From CAUZWH01 sp965224275 (GTDB taxonomy: Bacteria; Pseudomonadota; Alphaproteobacteria; SHVV01): a DNA stretch of 64,000 nucleotides. This document shows positions 1-7,595 of this stretch, in pieces (the first letter of the stretch is position 1; every line of letters begins with the position of its first letter). The position numbers were made by a program, and so were the translations under genes. The stretch is from contig CBDCYR010000002.1 in the NCBI GenBank assembly GCA_965224275.1, positions 372,001 through 436,000 on the forward strand. The letters are read 5' to 3'. Under the pieces are notes generated by a model. It searched no databases, was not told where the DNA came from, and worked only from the letters and a program-made list of their open reading frames with translations.

Positions 1-589
1 CGTCAAATATCCCGTTTATCGTTGTGGCGAACGGTGTCGTGAGAAACGAAAGCGCTTCCATCGGATCAGTCGGCTTGTTCGGGTCGAAGCCCTCCGGGAA
101 GGCTCCACCAAAGTTGTCAGCGCCATTACCGCCACCAACACCCGGCAGCCCCGGTAGCTGTCCAAAGAACGGTTGAGGTGGGGTTGGCTGGGGCTCATTG
201 GCCTGTTGGGTAAAGAACGCAGGCAAGTTTCGTGCGGCCAAATATGGGCTAATCACCGGCTGTGGTGGCGCGAATTGCTCGGCGTATTCGTCGCTCAATA
301 AATACTGAGAAACCGCATCGTTGCGGTCGTTGTATTCTCGGTAAGGATCATCCGTTACCCCAGTGCCACCCGTAGCCCCACCACCGAACCTCTGCTCATA
401 CAAACGCCGCCTGGAATCCTCAAACGCATTTGGGTTTTGCTTAAATCGATCAGCGTAGAGACTTGGCGCTGGCTGCCCCTGTTGCGCGGGGCGGTAATCA
501 ACCGCGCGCCAGAAGGGATGATCTGGCGGGTATTGGCCCGGCGGATGTTGGGAGGTTGTGTTGTTTTGCAGAAATGGCATTTCTGGCAT
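1..589 (-). CDS. Pro/Gln/Asn-rich hypothetical protein, phage-like, C-terminus cut by window edge
   Basis: An uninterrupted reading frame starts at the ATG at 589 (MPEMPFLQNN) and is still open at base 1, so the C-terminus lies outside the window. The visible 196 residues are rich in Pro, Gln, Asn, Gly and Tyr, with Pro-Gln-Pro and Gly-Gly-Gly stretches and no signal peptide or membrane segment. I recognise no family. The composition and the position in an integrated element with an integrase would fit a phage structural or assembly protein, but that is inference. It begins 20 bases after the stop of the Sel1-repeat gene, so the two were probably one transcription unit. An alternative start is the second Met, three codons in. 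Confidence 0.6.
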   Translation of the reverse strand, partial: MPEMPFLQNNTTSQHPPGQYPPDHPFWRAVDYRPAQQGQPAPSLYADRFKQNPNAFEDSRRRLYEQRFGGGATGGTGVTDDPYREYNDRNDAVSQYLLSDEYAEQFAPPQPVISPYLAARNLPAFFTQQANEPQPTPPQPFFGQLPGLPGVGGGNGADNFGGAFPEGFDPNKPTDPMEALSFLTTPFATTINGIFD

Positions 590-609
590 ATCGAAATATC
601 CTTTGTTCC

Positions 610-1257
610 CTACTGCAACCGAGGCCGCGATTCCTGGGCGATAGTCTCAGCCATTTCCAAGTGCTCCGGCGTCATCCCAACCCGAACGCTATCGCGCCAT
701 GACACGGCCTCACTGCACCCTTGAGCGACGCTTTGCTGCAAGAAATGATAAGCCTTCGGAATATCGCGGATGCCCAGATTGCCTTCCGCGTAAATAATCC
801 CGAGATGGTAATGGGCCCTGGCGTCGCCGAGCATGGCCGCCCTCAATAGCCAGCGCTCCGATTCCCGATAGTCCTTGGCACCACCCAAGCCCTTGCCATG
901 CAAATAACCGAGTAAGGCAGCCGCCTCGGGGATGTTTTGCTCGGCAGCAGCTTTGAGCCACGTGCGCGCTTCGGTGAAATCAGGCCCGGGAAAGACTTAA
1001 CCGTAATAGAGCAGTTCACCCAACCAATACTGTGCCTGCGCGTGTCCGAGTTCAGCGGCCTTGCGAAGCCAAATAACGGAAGTTTCTCGATCGGGCTTGC
1101 CCAACTTATCGCCGACATAGATTTCGCAAAGCTTCAAAGCCGCTGGGCCATGCCCTTCGTTCGCAAGCCTCGTAAACGATTGCCGAGCCTCATCCGATTT
1201 GCCTGCATCAAGAACAGTTACGGCTTTTTGATACCGGTTGGTGGCGTCGTCAGGCAT
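610..1257 (-). pseudogene. Sel1-like repeat protein interrupted by an in-frame TAA stop
   Basis: The frame from ATG 1257 encodes Sel1-type (TPR-like) repeats of about 36 residues: AATNRYQKA-type helices, then WLRKAAELGHAQAQYWLGEL, then after the break WLKAAAEQNIPEAAALLGYL and WLLRAAMLGDARAHYHLGII. A TAA at 997-999 stops translation after 86 codons, and the repeats continue in the same frame to 610. This is therefore a nonsense change and not a frameshift. Sel1 proteins are protein-protein interaction scaffolds. A GAGG about nine bases upstream of ATG 1257 is a plausible ribosome site. The downstream part could restart at the Met at 903. The gene could also be intact if the TAA is a sequencing error. 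It precedes the Pro/Gln-rich gene on the same strand. Confidence 0.7.
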
Positions 1258-1280
1258 CCGTCATTTCCTCGAGCACGGCG

Positions 1281-1464
1281 GGGCCAGGTCGTGTCCCAGG
1301 ACGTGGTGTAGGAGTTGTTGGAGCCTCTGTTAGCTGTGGGTAGGCGGCTTGCCGTAGCGACCGCCGAGAGTCTGGCGTAGGCAAGCCGGCTATCCACAGC
1401 GGAGGCCATCGCGGTTCCGGTTTAGGGTTGGGCTAGTGCAAACCAACCTGACCCGAAGGAGAAC
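1281..1464. mobile_element. Probable terminal remnant of an IS256-type (mutator) insertion sequence
   Basis: This gene-free stretch lies between the Sel1-repeat gene and the IS21 element. On the minus strand it ends in TACACCACGTCCTGGGACAC followed by GACCTGGCC, which resembles the terminal inverted repeat that follows many IS256-family transposase genes. It is preceded by a GC-rich tract such as those downstream of their stop codons. No transposase coding sequence is present, so only an end of at most about 180 bases would remain, cut off by the IS21 element at 1465. The call rests on remembered resemblance, not on an alignment. Confidence 0.35.
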
Positions 1465-1470
1465 TGTCAA

Positions 1471-1516
1471 TCGGCGTCCAAAATTGACCCCCAATCGGCG
1501 TGCAATATTGACCCCC
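1471..1516 (+). repeat. IS21 left-end tandem terminal repeats
   Basis: Two 22-base copies (1471-1492, 1495-1516) separated by AA, each starting TCGGCGT and ending ATTGACCCCC. They differ at three positions (TCCAAAA versus TGCAATA in the middle). They match, inverted, the pair at the right end. In IS21 elements such repeats bind the transposase. Confidence 0.85.
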
Positions 1517-1664
1517 CTGAGCGGCACGGCGGAGGTTGTCCCGGTAGTCAATAGGGGGGACCCGAGCGGCTTCGTGTAGCGCCTTGCGGTGCGCGGAGCG
1601 AAGCCGCGTGGGAGGTCCGGGTTGACCCAGCGGGGCAAGCGGGCCGCAGGCACGGCCTGCCGGG

Positions 1665-2393
1665 TCAGCAGCGGTTCTTGAAGCGCCAGCTCTCGTTGCC
1701 GGTCTCGATGATCTCGCAATGGTGGGTCAGGCGGTCGAGCAGCGCGGTGGTCATCTTGGGGTCGCCGAAGACGGAGGGCCATTCGCCGAAAGCGAGGTTG
1801 GTGGTGACGATGATCGAGGTGCGCTCGTAGAGCCGGCTCATCAGATGGAACAGCAGCTGGCCGCCGGCCTGGGCGAAGGGCAGGTAGCCGAGTTCGTCGA
1901 GGATGACGAAGTCGCGTCGGATGAGCTGGTCTGCGGTGCGGCCCTGGCGTCCGGCACGGAGTTCGGCCTCGAGATGGTTGACCAGGTCGACGACGTTGTA
2001 GAAGCGGCCGCGTGCGGCCTTGCGGATGCAGGCGCGGGCGATGGCGACGGCGAGATGGGTCTTGCCGGTGCCGGTGCCGCCGACCAGCACGATGTTGCGC
2101 TTGCCCTCCAGGAAGCCACCTGTGGCGAGTTCCTGGATCAGGGGCTCGTTGACCGGTGAGGCGGCGAAGTCGAAGTCGGCCAGCTCCTTGGCCGTCGGCA
2201 GCCTGGCGGACGCCATCTGGTACTTGATGGAGCGCGCCTGCTTGTCGGCGACCTCGGTCTGCAGCAGCGTACCGATGATCTGCTGCACCGGATGACGGCG
2301 CTTGAGCCCGTCGGCGAGGATGTCGTCGTAGGCGGCGCGCATGCCCGCGAGCTTCAACGCCGTCATCATCGCCAGCACCTCATGACGCTCCAT
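1665..2393 (-). CDS. istB: IS21-family helper ATPase IstB
   Basis: This 242-residue AAA+ ATPase is related to DnaC. It assists the IS21 transposase by binding target DNA and promoting strand transfer. Visible motifs are a Walker A (GGTGTGKTHL, about residues 105-114), a Walker B (FVILDELGYL, about 162-171), and a sensor-like SIIVTTNLAFGEW segment. The length is normal for the family and nothing appears missing. The start overlaps the end of istA by 14 bases, the usual translational coupling in these elements. The gene lies inside the IS, so it says nothing about the host pathway. Confidence 0.95.
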   Translation of the reverse strand: MERHEVLAMMTALKLAGMRAAYDDILADGLKRRHPVQQIIGTLLQTEVADKQARSIKYQMASARLPTAKELADFDFAASPVNEPLIQELATGGFLEGKRNIVLVGGTGTGKTHLAVAIARACIRKAARGRFYNVVDLVNHLEAELRAGRQGRTADQLIRRDFVILDELGYLPFAQAGGQLLFHLMSRLYERTSIIVTTNLAFGEWPSVFGDPKMTTALLDRLTHHCEIIETGNESWRFKNRC

Positions 2394-3903
2394 GACCGGC
2401 CTCCCTCAGGCGATCGTAGCGCTGACAGTCGGCCACCGGCCGGTGGCGAAGCTGCAGGCCCTCGGGCGTCGGGATGGTCGCCGGCGGTGCCGGCTGGCAC
2501 TGCCGGGCGAGGATGTTGAGCACGACGTCGGCGCTGCAGGCGCCGAAGTCGAGCGCCTCGGCACAGGCCGCCTCGACCGCCTCCAGCCCGTCCTCCAGCA
2601 CCGCCGCGAGGATCCTCACGAACTGCCTGTCACCGTCGTCGCAACCCGTCAGCCGGGCCCGTATGCGGCCGAGCGCGCCGGGCAGTTGCCAGCCCTTGAA
2701 GGGCGCGCCGTTCCTCAGCGCACCAGGCTTCCGCGTCAGGATCGGCACGTAGTGCCACGGATCGTAGGCGATCTCGCCGCGCCCGAAGCTCCGGGGATGC
2801 TCGGCGACGGTCTCGCCGTCCTGGCGGATGACGATCCGATCGGCGTAGGCCCGCACGTCGACCGGCCGCCCGACGGCACGGGCGGCGACGCTGTAGTGGT
2901 TGTTGTCGAAGCGCACCAGACAGGTCTTGGACACCGCCACCTCGGTGGCGTGGAAGCCGTCGAAGGGGCCGCGATAGGCCATCAGGAAGGGCCGCTCCTC
3001 CTCGAACACCTGCCACACCGTCTTGCCCTCGATCGTCGGATGCGGCCGCTTCTTGGCGTCCTCGATACACCGATCCATCAGCCACGCGTTGATCTCGGCG
3101 TAGGAGCGGCCCCGCGGGATGGGCACGAACAGGCGGCCGCGGACGTCACCCACCTGCCTCTCGACCTGCCCCTTCTCCCAGCCCGCACCCGGAGTGCACG
3201 CCACCGGCTCCACCAGATGGTGGGAGCACAGCTCCAGAAAGCGCCGGTTGTAGGCGCGCTCCTTGCCGACGAAGACCATGCTCACCGCCGTCTTCATGTT
3301 GTCGTAGATGCCCCGCCGGCAGACCCCGCCGAAGAAGTGGAAGGCCCGTTCGTGCGCCTCGAACACCATCTCCTGGCTCTCGCGCGGGAAGATCTGAACC
3401 AGCTGCATGCGGCTGTAGCAGAGCCGCATGTGCGCCGCCTTCACCTTGGTCGTCACACCCGACAGGCGCGCGTACTCGTGGCTCCAGTCGAACTGGTAGG
3501 CCTCGCCGGGATCGAAGCTCAGCGGCACAAAACCCTGCGACGGCGACAACAGCCGCCACCGCCGACGCCAGGTCCTGGCGTAGCGGCGCACCGCGTCGTA
3601 GCCGCCGCCATAGCCCAGAGCCGCAAGATCTTCATGAATCCGCAGCAGAGACAGCCGATCCCGGCGCGGCTTCTTCTCGTTGGCCTCCAGCTGGCGCTCG
3701 AGCTCATCCACCCACGGTCCAAGCTTCGGCATCGGCTGGATCTTGCGCTCGTAGCTGTACGAGGTCTCATCGCCCCGCACCACCTTGCGCACCGTGTTCT
3801 TCGAAACCCTCAAATCCCGGGCGATCTTCTTGATCGGAACGCCCCTCACCAGATGATCCCGACGGATCCGCGCAATCGTCTCCACTACCAGCATCTCCCC
3901 CAC
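2380..3903 (-). CDS. istA: IS21-family transposase IstA
   Basis: This 507-residue DDE transposase carries out cleavage and joining of the IS ends. A helix-turn-helix lies at about 22-45 (KKIARDLRVSKNTVRKV). The catalytic triad is probably Asp139 (AYQFDWSHE), Asp200 (GIYDNMKTAV) and Glu247 (GQVERQVG). The rest is an IstA C-terminal beta-barrel-like domain ending in DRLREAGHGAS. The GTG at 3903 gives the longest form; an ATG three codons in (3894) is as likely. A short inverted repeat (CACCTCG...CGAGGTG, 3901-3927) overlaps the GTG and could limit translation. The gene appears intact, so the element may be active. Confidence 0.95.
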   Translation of the reverse strand: MGEMLVVETIARIRRDHLVRGVPIKKIARDLRVSKNTVRKVVRGDETSYSYERKIQPMPKLGPWVDELERQLEANEKKPRRDRLSLLRIHEDLAALGYGGGYDAVRRYARTWRRRWRLLSPSQGFVPLSFDPGEAYQFDWSHEYARLSGVTTKVKAAHMRLCYSRMQLVQIFPRESQEMVFEAHERAFHFFGGVCRRGIYDNMKTAVSMVFVGKERAYNRRFLELCSHHLVEPVACTPGAGWEKGQVERQVGDVRGRLFVPIPRGRSYAEINAWLMDRCIEDAKKRPHPTIEGKTVWQVFEEERPFLMAYRGPFDGFHATEVAVSKTCLVRFDNNHYSVAARAVGRPVDVRAYADRIVIRQDGETVAEHPRSFGRGEIAYDPWHYVPILTRKPGALRNGAPFKGWQLPGALGRIRARLTGCDDGDRQFVRILAAVLEDGLEAVEAACAEALDFGACSADVVLNILARQCQPAPPATIPTPEGLQLRHRPVADCQRYDRLREAGHGAS

Positions 3904-3948
3904 CTCGTCTGTCCAAACAACGAGGTGTGTTCAAGAGCACAAAACCAG

Positions 3949-4004
3949 GGGGGTCAATTTTGGACGCCGATAACCCCCAATAGGGGGTCAATATTCCACG
4001 CCGA
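3949..4004 (-). repeat. IS21 right-end tandem terminal repeats
   Basis: Two inverted 22-base copies (3949-3970 and 3983-4004). The inner one is identical to the outer left copy. The outer one carries GGAATA in its middle. The 12-base spacer contains CCCCCAATAGGGGG-like symmetry with the flanking runs. Confidence 0.85.
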
Positions 4005-4010
4005 ACAACA

Positions 4011-4245
4011 ATCCGACTTTGCGACACTCGACGATTAGCGATTGGGCCTTATCGAAATCGCCTTTGCGAAGACCATGCTCTTCAAGGATGTAACACCAGC
4101 CACGACTACTGATTTCAAAACCAATCGTTGACCGAAGCTCGATTATTGCTTCGCAGAACGCCTCCAGCTTGGTTTGGTATGAGGCTTCTGCCGCGGCCGA
4201 TTGCCGACCTTGACGACGGCGGGGAAATTCGAGCGCGGTGTTCAC
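4011..4245 (-). pseudogene. 5' fragment of a phage-type gene truncated by the IS21 element
   Basis: The reading frame starts at ATG 4245 (MNTALEFPRR) and runs into the IS21 right end, where it meets a stop at 3988-3990 after adding FGVEY-like residues from the IS. The host-derived part of about 78 residues contains SRGWCYILEEHGL and GDFDKAQSLIVECRK. This resembles the N-terminus of a longer conserved protein I have seen in alphaproteobacterial prophage regions, but I cannot assign a function. The missing C-terminal part is not found on the other side of the IS. The start overlaps the stop of the preceding gene (ATGA), indicating an operon. Confidence 0.6.
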
Positions 4246-4439
4246 GCTGCCGCATCGCTTTCAGTTTCAGCCCACGCGACAAACGACTGCATAAACTCAA
4301 AATGCCGCTGGGCGGCACGCTTAGCCGCAACCAAATTGCCAGGATCTTCGAGGGATTCGCGCTTCGCCGAGGCGAAGGCTTGCCACTTCAACTCAGCGGC
4401 GCGCTGGAAATCGGTGGGTGTTGAGAGTATGTTTGTCAT
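4242..4439 (-). CDS. Small hypothetical protein of the integrated element
   Basis: This 65-residue protein (MTNILSTPTDFQRAAELKWQ...) is predicted to be mostly helical and is rich in Ala and charged residues. It has no recognisable domain, signal or membrane segment. Its stop overlaps the start of the following truncated gene by one ATGA unit, so both were translated from one message. A GTG at 4463 in the same frame would add eight residues; neither start has a strong Shine-Dalgarno sequence. A hairpin lies just upstream (4473-4503). The function is unknown. Confidence 0.5.
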   Translation of the reverse strand: MTNILSTPTDFQRAAELKWQAFASAKRESLEDPGNLVAAKRAAQRHFEFMQSFVAWAETESDAAA

Positions 4440-4472
4440 TACCAAGTTCTTTCTGTCGTCCACAGAAATACG

Positions 4473-4503
4473 AAAGCCCCGGCACGCCCAATGCTGGGGC
4501 TTT
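4473..4503. terminator. Strong hairpin, probable bidirectional terminator
   Basis: AAAGCCCCGGCA and TGCTGGGGCTTT form a 12-base-pair stem (one G-T type mismatch) with a 7-base loop. On the plus strand it is followed by TCTCTTTT, on the minus strand by TCGTATTTC. It sits between the helix-turn-helix gene (which ends at 4536) and the small gene starting at 4439, so it may end transcription of the former. Confidence 0.6.
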
Positions 4504-4535
4504 CTCTTTTCGGGTCGATGGGATGGCGGCGAAGA

Positions 4536-4772
4536 TCACGCGGCTTCGCCTCTTATGAAGGCGTCCAGGATCCGCTGGTAATAGAAGCGGCGGCCGCCGA
4601 CACGGACACTTTTTGGCCCCTTACCTTCGAGTTGCCACATCGCCATTGTTTTCTCGGCGACGCCTAAGTATGCGGCCGCGTCGCGTCTGGTAAGTCTGCC
4701 GTCCGGCAATATCCGAACGCGAACCTGCTCAATTGCTGAGTCAGACCGCGATAGAGAGTGCTCAAGGGACAT
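4536..4772 (-). CDS. Helix-turn-helix DNA-binding protein, excisionase/AlpA-like
   Basis: This 78-residue protein contains a MerR/HTH_17-like winged helix: LTRRDAAAYLGVAEKTMAMW at about 27-46, followed by the wing GPKSVRVGGRRFYY. Such proteins act as recombination directionality factors or small regulators beside integrase genes. That fits its place, divergent from the ribbon-helix-helix/integrase pair. AAAGG seven bases before ATG 4772 is a good ribosome site. The 100-base region between it and the next gene is A+T-rich and probably holds divergent promoters. It could also be a transcription regulator; excisionase activity is inferred from context only. Confidence 0.75.
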   Translation of the reverse strand: MSLEHSLSRSDSAIEQVRVRILPDGRLTRRDAAAYLGVAEKTMAMWQLEGKGPKSVRVGGRRFYYQRILDAFIRGEAA

Positions 4773-4905
4773 TTAATACCTTTTCATATGCGTTACACAC
4801 TACGCATACATTACCATCACAAAATGGTAGCGCGCAAACAACTATTGCGTAATAATTGGCGCAGATGTTTTGGGAACGTGTCAGACGTTAAGGGGCCTGA
4901 GGGGC

Positions 4906-5553
4906 ATGGTTAAGCAGGCTAGAAAAAGGGGACCGAAACCACTCCCTAAAGATGAGGTGAAGCGAGTCCCGCTAAATATGCGGACAACGCCTGCACTTAG
5001 AAAAAAGCTTGAGGATGAGCGCGAGCGATCCGGGCGATCCCTCGTTCAAGAAGTTGAATATCGGATGGAGAGGTCGTTTCTTCTCGACGACTTTCTTTCT
5101 TTTCTCGCAGATGACCCCGCGACCAAGTCATTTATTAGGGATGTGCTGACAGCCATCAAGGTGACCGAGGGTGAATACGAAAAATCCGTGTGGTCGGATT
5201 TAGAAGCGCATTCAACGGCTTCAACTTCGATTGCCAGTTTGTTGAAAAGTAGGGCACCCGAAATGTCAGATCGGTTGAGGAAACGAATCGATGCGCAAAC
5301 CTCCAAAGCGAAAAAAGAACGGGAGGCCTGGAGTGCGCATGCTCAGAAGGTGTCCGCCTTCAAAGCCGGGCCACAACCAATCCCTGCACCCTCTCCGTTA
5401 GACGAAGCAGAACTTCTTGGCGAGGCAGTTGCCAGCGTCCTACTTGAGGAAAGTCGAAAAACAAAGGCACTAGCAGGCGCGCTAGCTAACGCAAAGAAAC
5501 TGCGAGACGAGGCGATCGCCGCTGCCCAAGCCATCGAAAACTCCAAAGACTAG
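4906..5553 (+). CDS. Ribbon-helix-helix (Arc-like) DNA-binding protein with long helical C-terminus
   Basis: This 215-residue protein starts with a basic tail (KQARKRGPKPLPKDEVKR). An Arc/MetJ-type ribbon-helix-helix unit follows at about residues 22-55 (VPLNMRTTPALRKKLEDERE, then SGRSLVQEVEYRMERSF). The remaining 150 residues are charged, helix-forming and partly coiled-coil-like, with a Pro-rich hinge (GPQPIPAPSPLDEAE). This is long for an Arc-type repressor. It ends exactly where the integrase begins (TAG then ATG, no gap), so it is probably cotranscribed with it and may regulate it or help build the recombination complex. A start at 4870 would add 12 residues; 4906 has AAGGGG upstream. 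Confidence 0.7.
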   Translation: MVKQARKRGPKPLPKDEVKRVPLNMRTTPALRKKLEDERERSGRSLVQEVEYRMERSFLLDDFLSFLADDPATKSFIRDVLTAIKVTEGEYEKSVWSDLEAHSTASTSIASLLKSRAPEMSDRLRKRIDAQTSKAKKEREAWSAHAQKVSAFKAGPQPIPAPSPLDEAELLGEAVASVLLEESRKTKALAGALANAKKLRDEAIAAAQAIENSKD

Positions 5554-6720
5554 ATGTCTCGTAGCTTCACCCGCTTAACCCGCCCCAACATCCGCAAGCT
5601 CAAACCGGGTGAGCGGATAACCGAGGGTGGTATCACCGTTGAAAAGCTATTCGACGGCGACGTTCGTTACTCGATCAATGTGATGGTTGACGGGACCCGC
5701 ATACATAGAGTGATCGGTCGCGAGAGCGACGGCACGACTCGCACCCAGGCCGAAGAGTTCATCTCGAAGGCTCGGTCGGACGCTCGCGAGGATCGGCTAA
5801 CGCTCCCAAGGGGTCGGAAGCTTCACCTTAATTTTGCCGCCGCTGCCGATTTGTATCTGACGAGGCTCAAGGATGTGGGTGGCAAGGACTATGTCAACAA
5901 CGAACAGCACATTCGCCTCCACCTAAAGCCCTATTTTGGCACGATGCGGCTCGACCAAATATCAACGTTTACCCTCCAAAAATTCCACAACGAATGCCTG
6001 ACGAAGGAACTTACCGAGTCAACGACGAACCGAGTTCTTGCAACGTACCGACGCATGGGCCGGCGTCTCCACCAATGGAAGATCATTCCCGTGCTACCCG
6101 AGATGATCCCGTTGCCAAAGGAGCGGAACGAGCGAACCTACGTCCTCGCCCCGGCTGACGATGAGAATCTGTTAGACGCTGCGCTCCAAGACAGCAACCC
6201 CTACATCTGGTTGTTTATCAAACTCGGACTAGCCACGGGACTGCGCCCCACTGAGATACTCACCTCACGCTTTGACGGCTTCAACGCCGAGAGGCGTCGG
6301 CTCAAGGCGCTTGTCAAGGGCGGGAAGTGGCGCGACCAGCCTTTAACGCCAGGCATAACGAAAATCCTTGAACGCGAACGCGAAATGACCCAGGACCGGG
6401 AGGGCTGGCTTTTCCCAAGCACGACTTCGAAGAAGGGGCACATCCTCTCAATGTCGAAGGCGTTTGAACGATGTGTGAAGCGAGCCGGACTCGATCCTAA
6501 CGTCGCATTACCTCACTGCATGAGGCACACGGCGATAACACGCCTGGCGGCTACAGGGGCCGACATCAAGACCATTCAGGAGTTCTCAGGCCACGAGAGC
6601 CTGGCGATGGTTCTACGCTACGCTCACGCACAAGACGACGCCGTAGACCGCGCACTGGAGAAGATGGAAAAGGGAACAGTCGCCGAACACCCGAGGGCAA
6701 AAAAGACCCAAGAATCCTGA
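5554..6720 (+). CDS. Tyrosine recombinase / phage-type integrase
   Basis: This 388-residue site-specific recombinase is expected to integrate and excise the element to its left. An arm-binding/core-binding region (about 90-175, HLNFAAAADLYLTRL onward) precedes the catalytic domain. Catalytic residues visible are Arg231 (ATGLRPTEIL), His321 and Arg324 (LPHCMRHTAI), His347 (FSGHES) and the nucleophile Tyr356 (LRYAHA). All are present, so the enzyme looks functional. It is joined without spacing to the preceding ribbon-helix-helix gene. Integrase genes normally lie next to one attachment site, which places the element boundary between 6721 and about 6880 with the element extending left past the window edge. 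Confidence 0.95.
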   Translation: MSRSFTRLTRPNIRKLKPGERITEGGITVEKLFDGDVRYSINVMVDGTRIHRVIGRESDGTTRTQAEEFISKARSDAREDRLTLPRGRKLHLNFAAAADLYLTRLKDVGGKDYVNNEQHIRLHLKPYFGTMRLDQISTFTLQKFHNECLTKELTESTTNRVLATYRRMGRRLHQWKIIPVLPEMIPLPKERNERTYVLAPADDENLLDAALQDSNPYIWLFIKLGLATGLRPTEILTSRFDGFNAERRRLKALVKGGKWRDQPLTPGITKILEREREMTQDREGWLFPSTTSKKGHILSMSKAFERCVKRAGLDPNVALPHCMRHTAITRLAATGADIKTIQEFSGHESLAMVLRYAHAQDDAVDRALEKMEKGTVAEHPRAKKTQES

Positions 6721-6803
6721 CGCCGTTACACAGAAATTACACATGCAACCCGCAAAGAGCGGAAACCGCCTCCACACCATCAGCCCGAACCCCTTGTAAA
6801 CCT

Positions 6804-6865
6804 TGGCGCTCCTGCCCCAACTCGAACGGGGACTGTCCGTTAAGACAGCAGATTGTTGATCTGCT
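6804..6865 (-). other. Hairpin-rich tract resembling the 3' half of a long-arm tRNA; candidate attachment region
   Basis: Read on the minus strand the tract contains three nested elements. They are a stem AGCAGA/TCTGCT with a 7-base loop (6847-6865), a short arm TGTC/GACA (6834-6847), and CCCCG-TTCGAGT-TGGGG (6815-6831), which matches a T-arm including TTCGA. Then come CAGGAGC, G and CCA (6804-6806). This order mimics the 3' part of a tRNA with a long variable arm. No D-arm or matching 5' acceptor strand is found to the right, and the base before the putative anticodon is C where tRNAs have T. It is therefore not a working tRNA gene. Its place just after the integrase makes it a candidate attachment site. 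Confidence 0.3.
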
Positions 6866-6884
6866 TTCCGAGTTCTCATCGATC

Positions 6885-7514
6885 ATGCTTGTCGAGCCAA
6901 CCGATCTCATAGCCTTTGTCGCCGCGGCATTGGTCGTGGTTGTTTCGCCCGGTCCCGATACGCTGTTGATCCTGCGTAACACGCTCTCGTCGGGCCGAGG
7001 CGTTGGTCTTGCCACTGTGATCGGCGTGCAGCTCGGCCTGGTTGTTCATACGACCGCAGCCATCGTCGGCTTGTCCCTGATCATCGTCTCGCTACCCGCA
7101 CTCTATAGCGCCATCGCGATAGCCGGAGCGCTTTATCTGGCGTGGCTGGGGTATCAAAGTATCCGTGCCGGGGTGATGTTTCTCGGGGACGAAAACGCCC
7201 TTGTCATCGGTCGGGCAAAGGGCCTGCGTGACGCCGCAATCACCAATATTCTTAATCCTAAGGTGATCTTTCTATTCCTCGCGTTAATGCCAAATTTCGT
7301 GCGGCCAGCCGCCGGCGACGTCTCCGGGCAACTCGCAACGCTCGGCGTCGCCCTGATCTTCGTCAACACGATCTGGCAAGGAGCTCTCGCACTCGCCGCC
7401 GAAGGCGCGCGTAGATGGCTCGCCGAAACGCGCACCCAGCGCACGCTGTCGTGGATCACCGGCGTGGTTCTTGTCGTCTTCGCCGTGGCGTTAATCGTTG
7501 AACACGCGACCTAA
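6885..7514 (+). CDS. LysE/RhtB-family amino-acid exporter
   Basis: This 209-residue inner-membrane protein has about six hydrophobic segments. It carries the family signature near the N-terminus (VVVVSPGPDTLLILRNTLSS, about 18-37) and the conserved NILNPKVIFLFLALMPNF at about 120-137. Members export lysine, threonine, homoserine or similar small molecules; the substrate cannot be read from the sequence. The length is normal. It is the first gene of clearly chromosomal character right of the integrase, and no regulator is adjacent. A second, different member is at 36393. Confidence 0.9.
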   Translation: MLVEPTDLIAFVAAALVVVVSPGPDTLLILRNTLSSGRGVGLATVIGVQLGLVVHTTAAIVGLSLIIVSLPALYSAIAIAGALYLAWLGYQSIRAGVMFLGDENALVIGRAKGLRDAAITNILNPKVIFLFLALMPNFVRPAAGDVSGQLATLGVALIFVNTIWQGALALAAEGARRWLAETRTQRTLSWITGVVLVVFAVALIVEHAT

Positions 7515-7595
7515 CACATTTCAGACCCCACGGCTGCCGGCATACGCTAGACTTGGGGCGTCTACATCAGGCTGGCCAGCGCGGGGGGGGACGTC

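Larger units (their letters stand above)
1465..4010 (-). mobile_element. Complete IS21-family insertion sequence
   Basis: The element has the standard IS21 layout of a DDE transposase gene (istA) followed by an overlapping AAA+ helper gene (istB), here on the minus strand. Each end carries two copies of a 22-base repeat beginning TCGGCGT and ending TTGACCCCC: at 1471-1492 and 1495-1516 on the left, and inverted at 3949-3970 and 3983-4004 on the right. Multiple internal end repeats are typical of this family. Taking TG...CA as termini gives 1465-4010, about 2.55 kb. I see no matching target duplication: the bases before 1465 and after 4010 differ. The left neighbour also looks like another IS end, so the insertion was probably followed by deletion or recombination. 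Confidence 0.85.

Noticed and set aside
2392..4038. A 548-codon open frame on the plus strand across the IS21 genes
   Set aside because: It is antisense to istA, has no domain, and results from the G+C-rich codon use of istA, which is well supported.
6804..6865. A functional tRNA gene on the minus strand
   Set aside because: Only a 3'-half-like structure exists; the D-arm and the 5' acceptor strand are missing and position 33 is not T.
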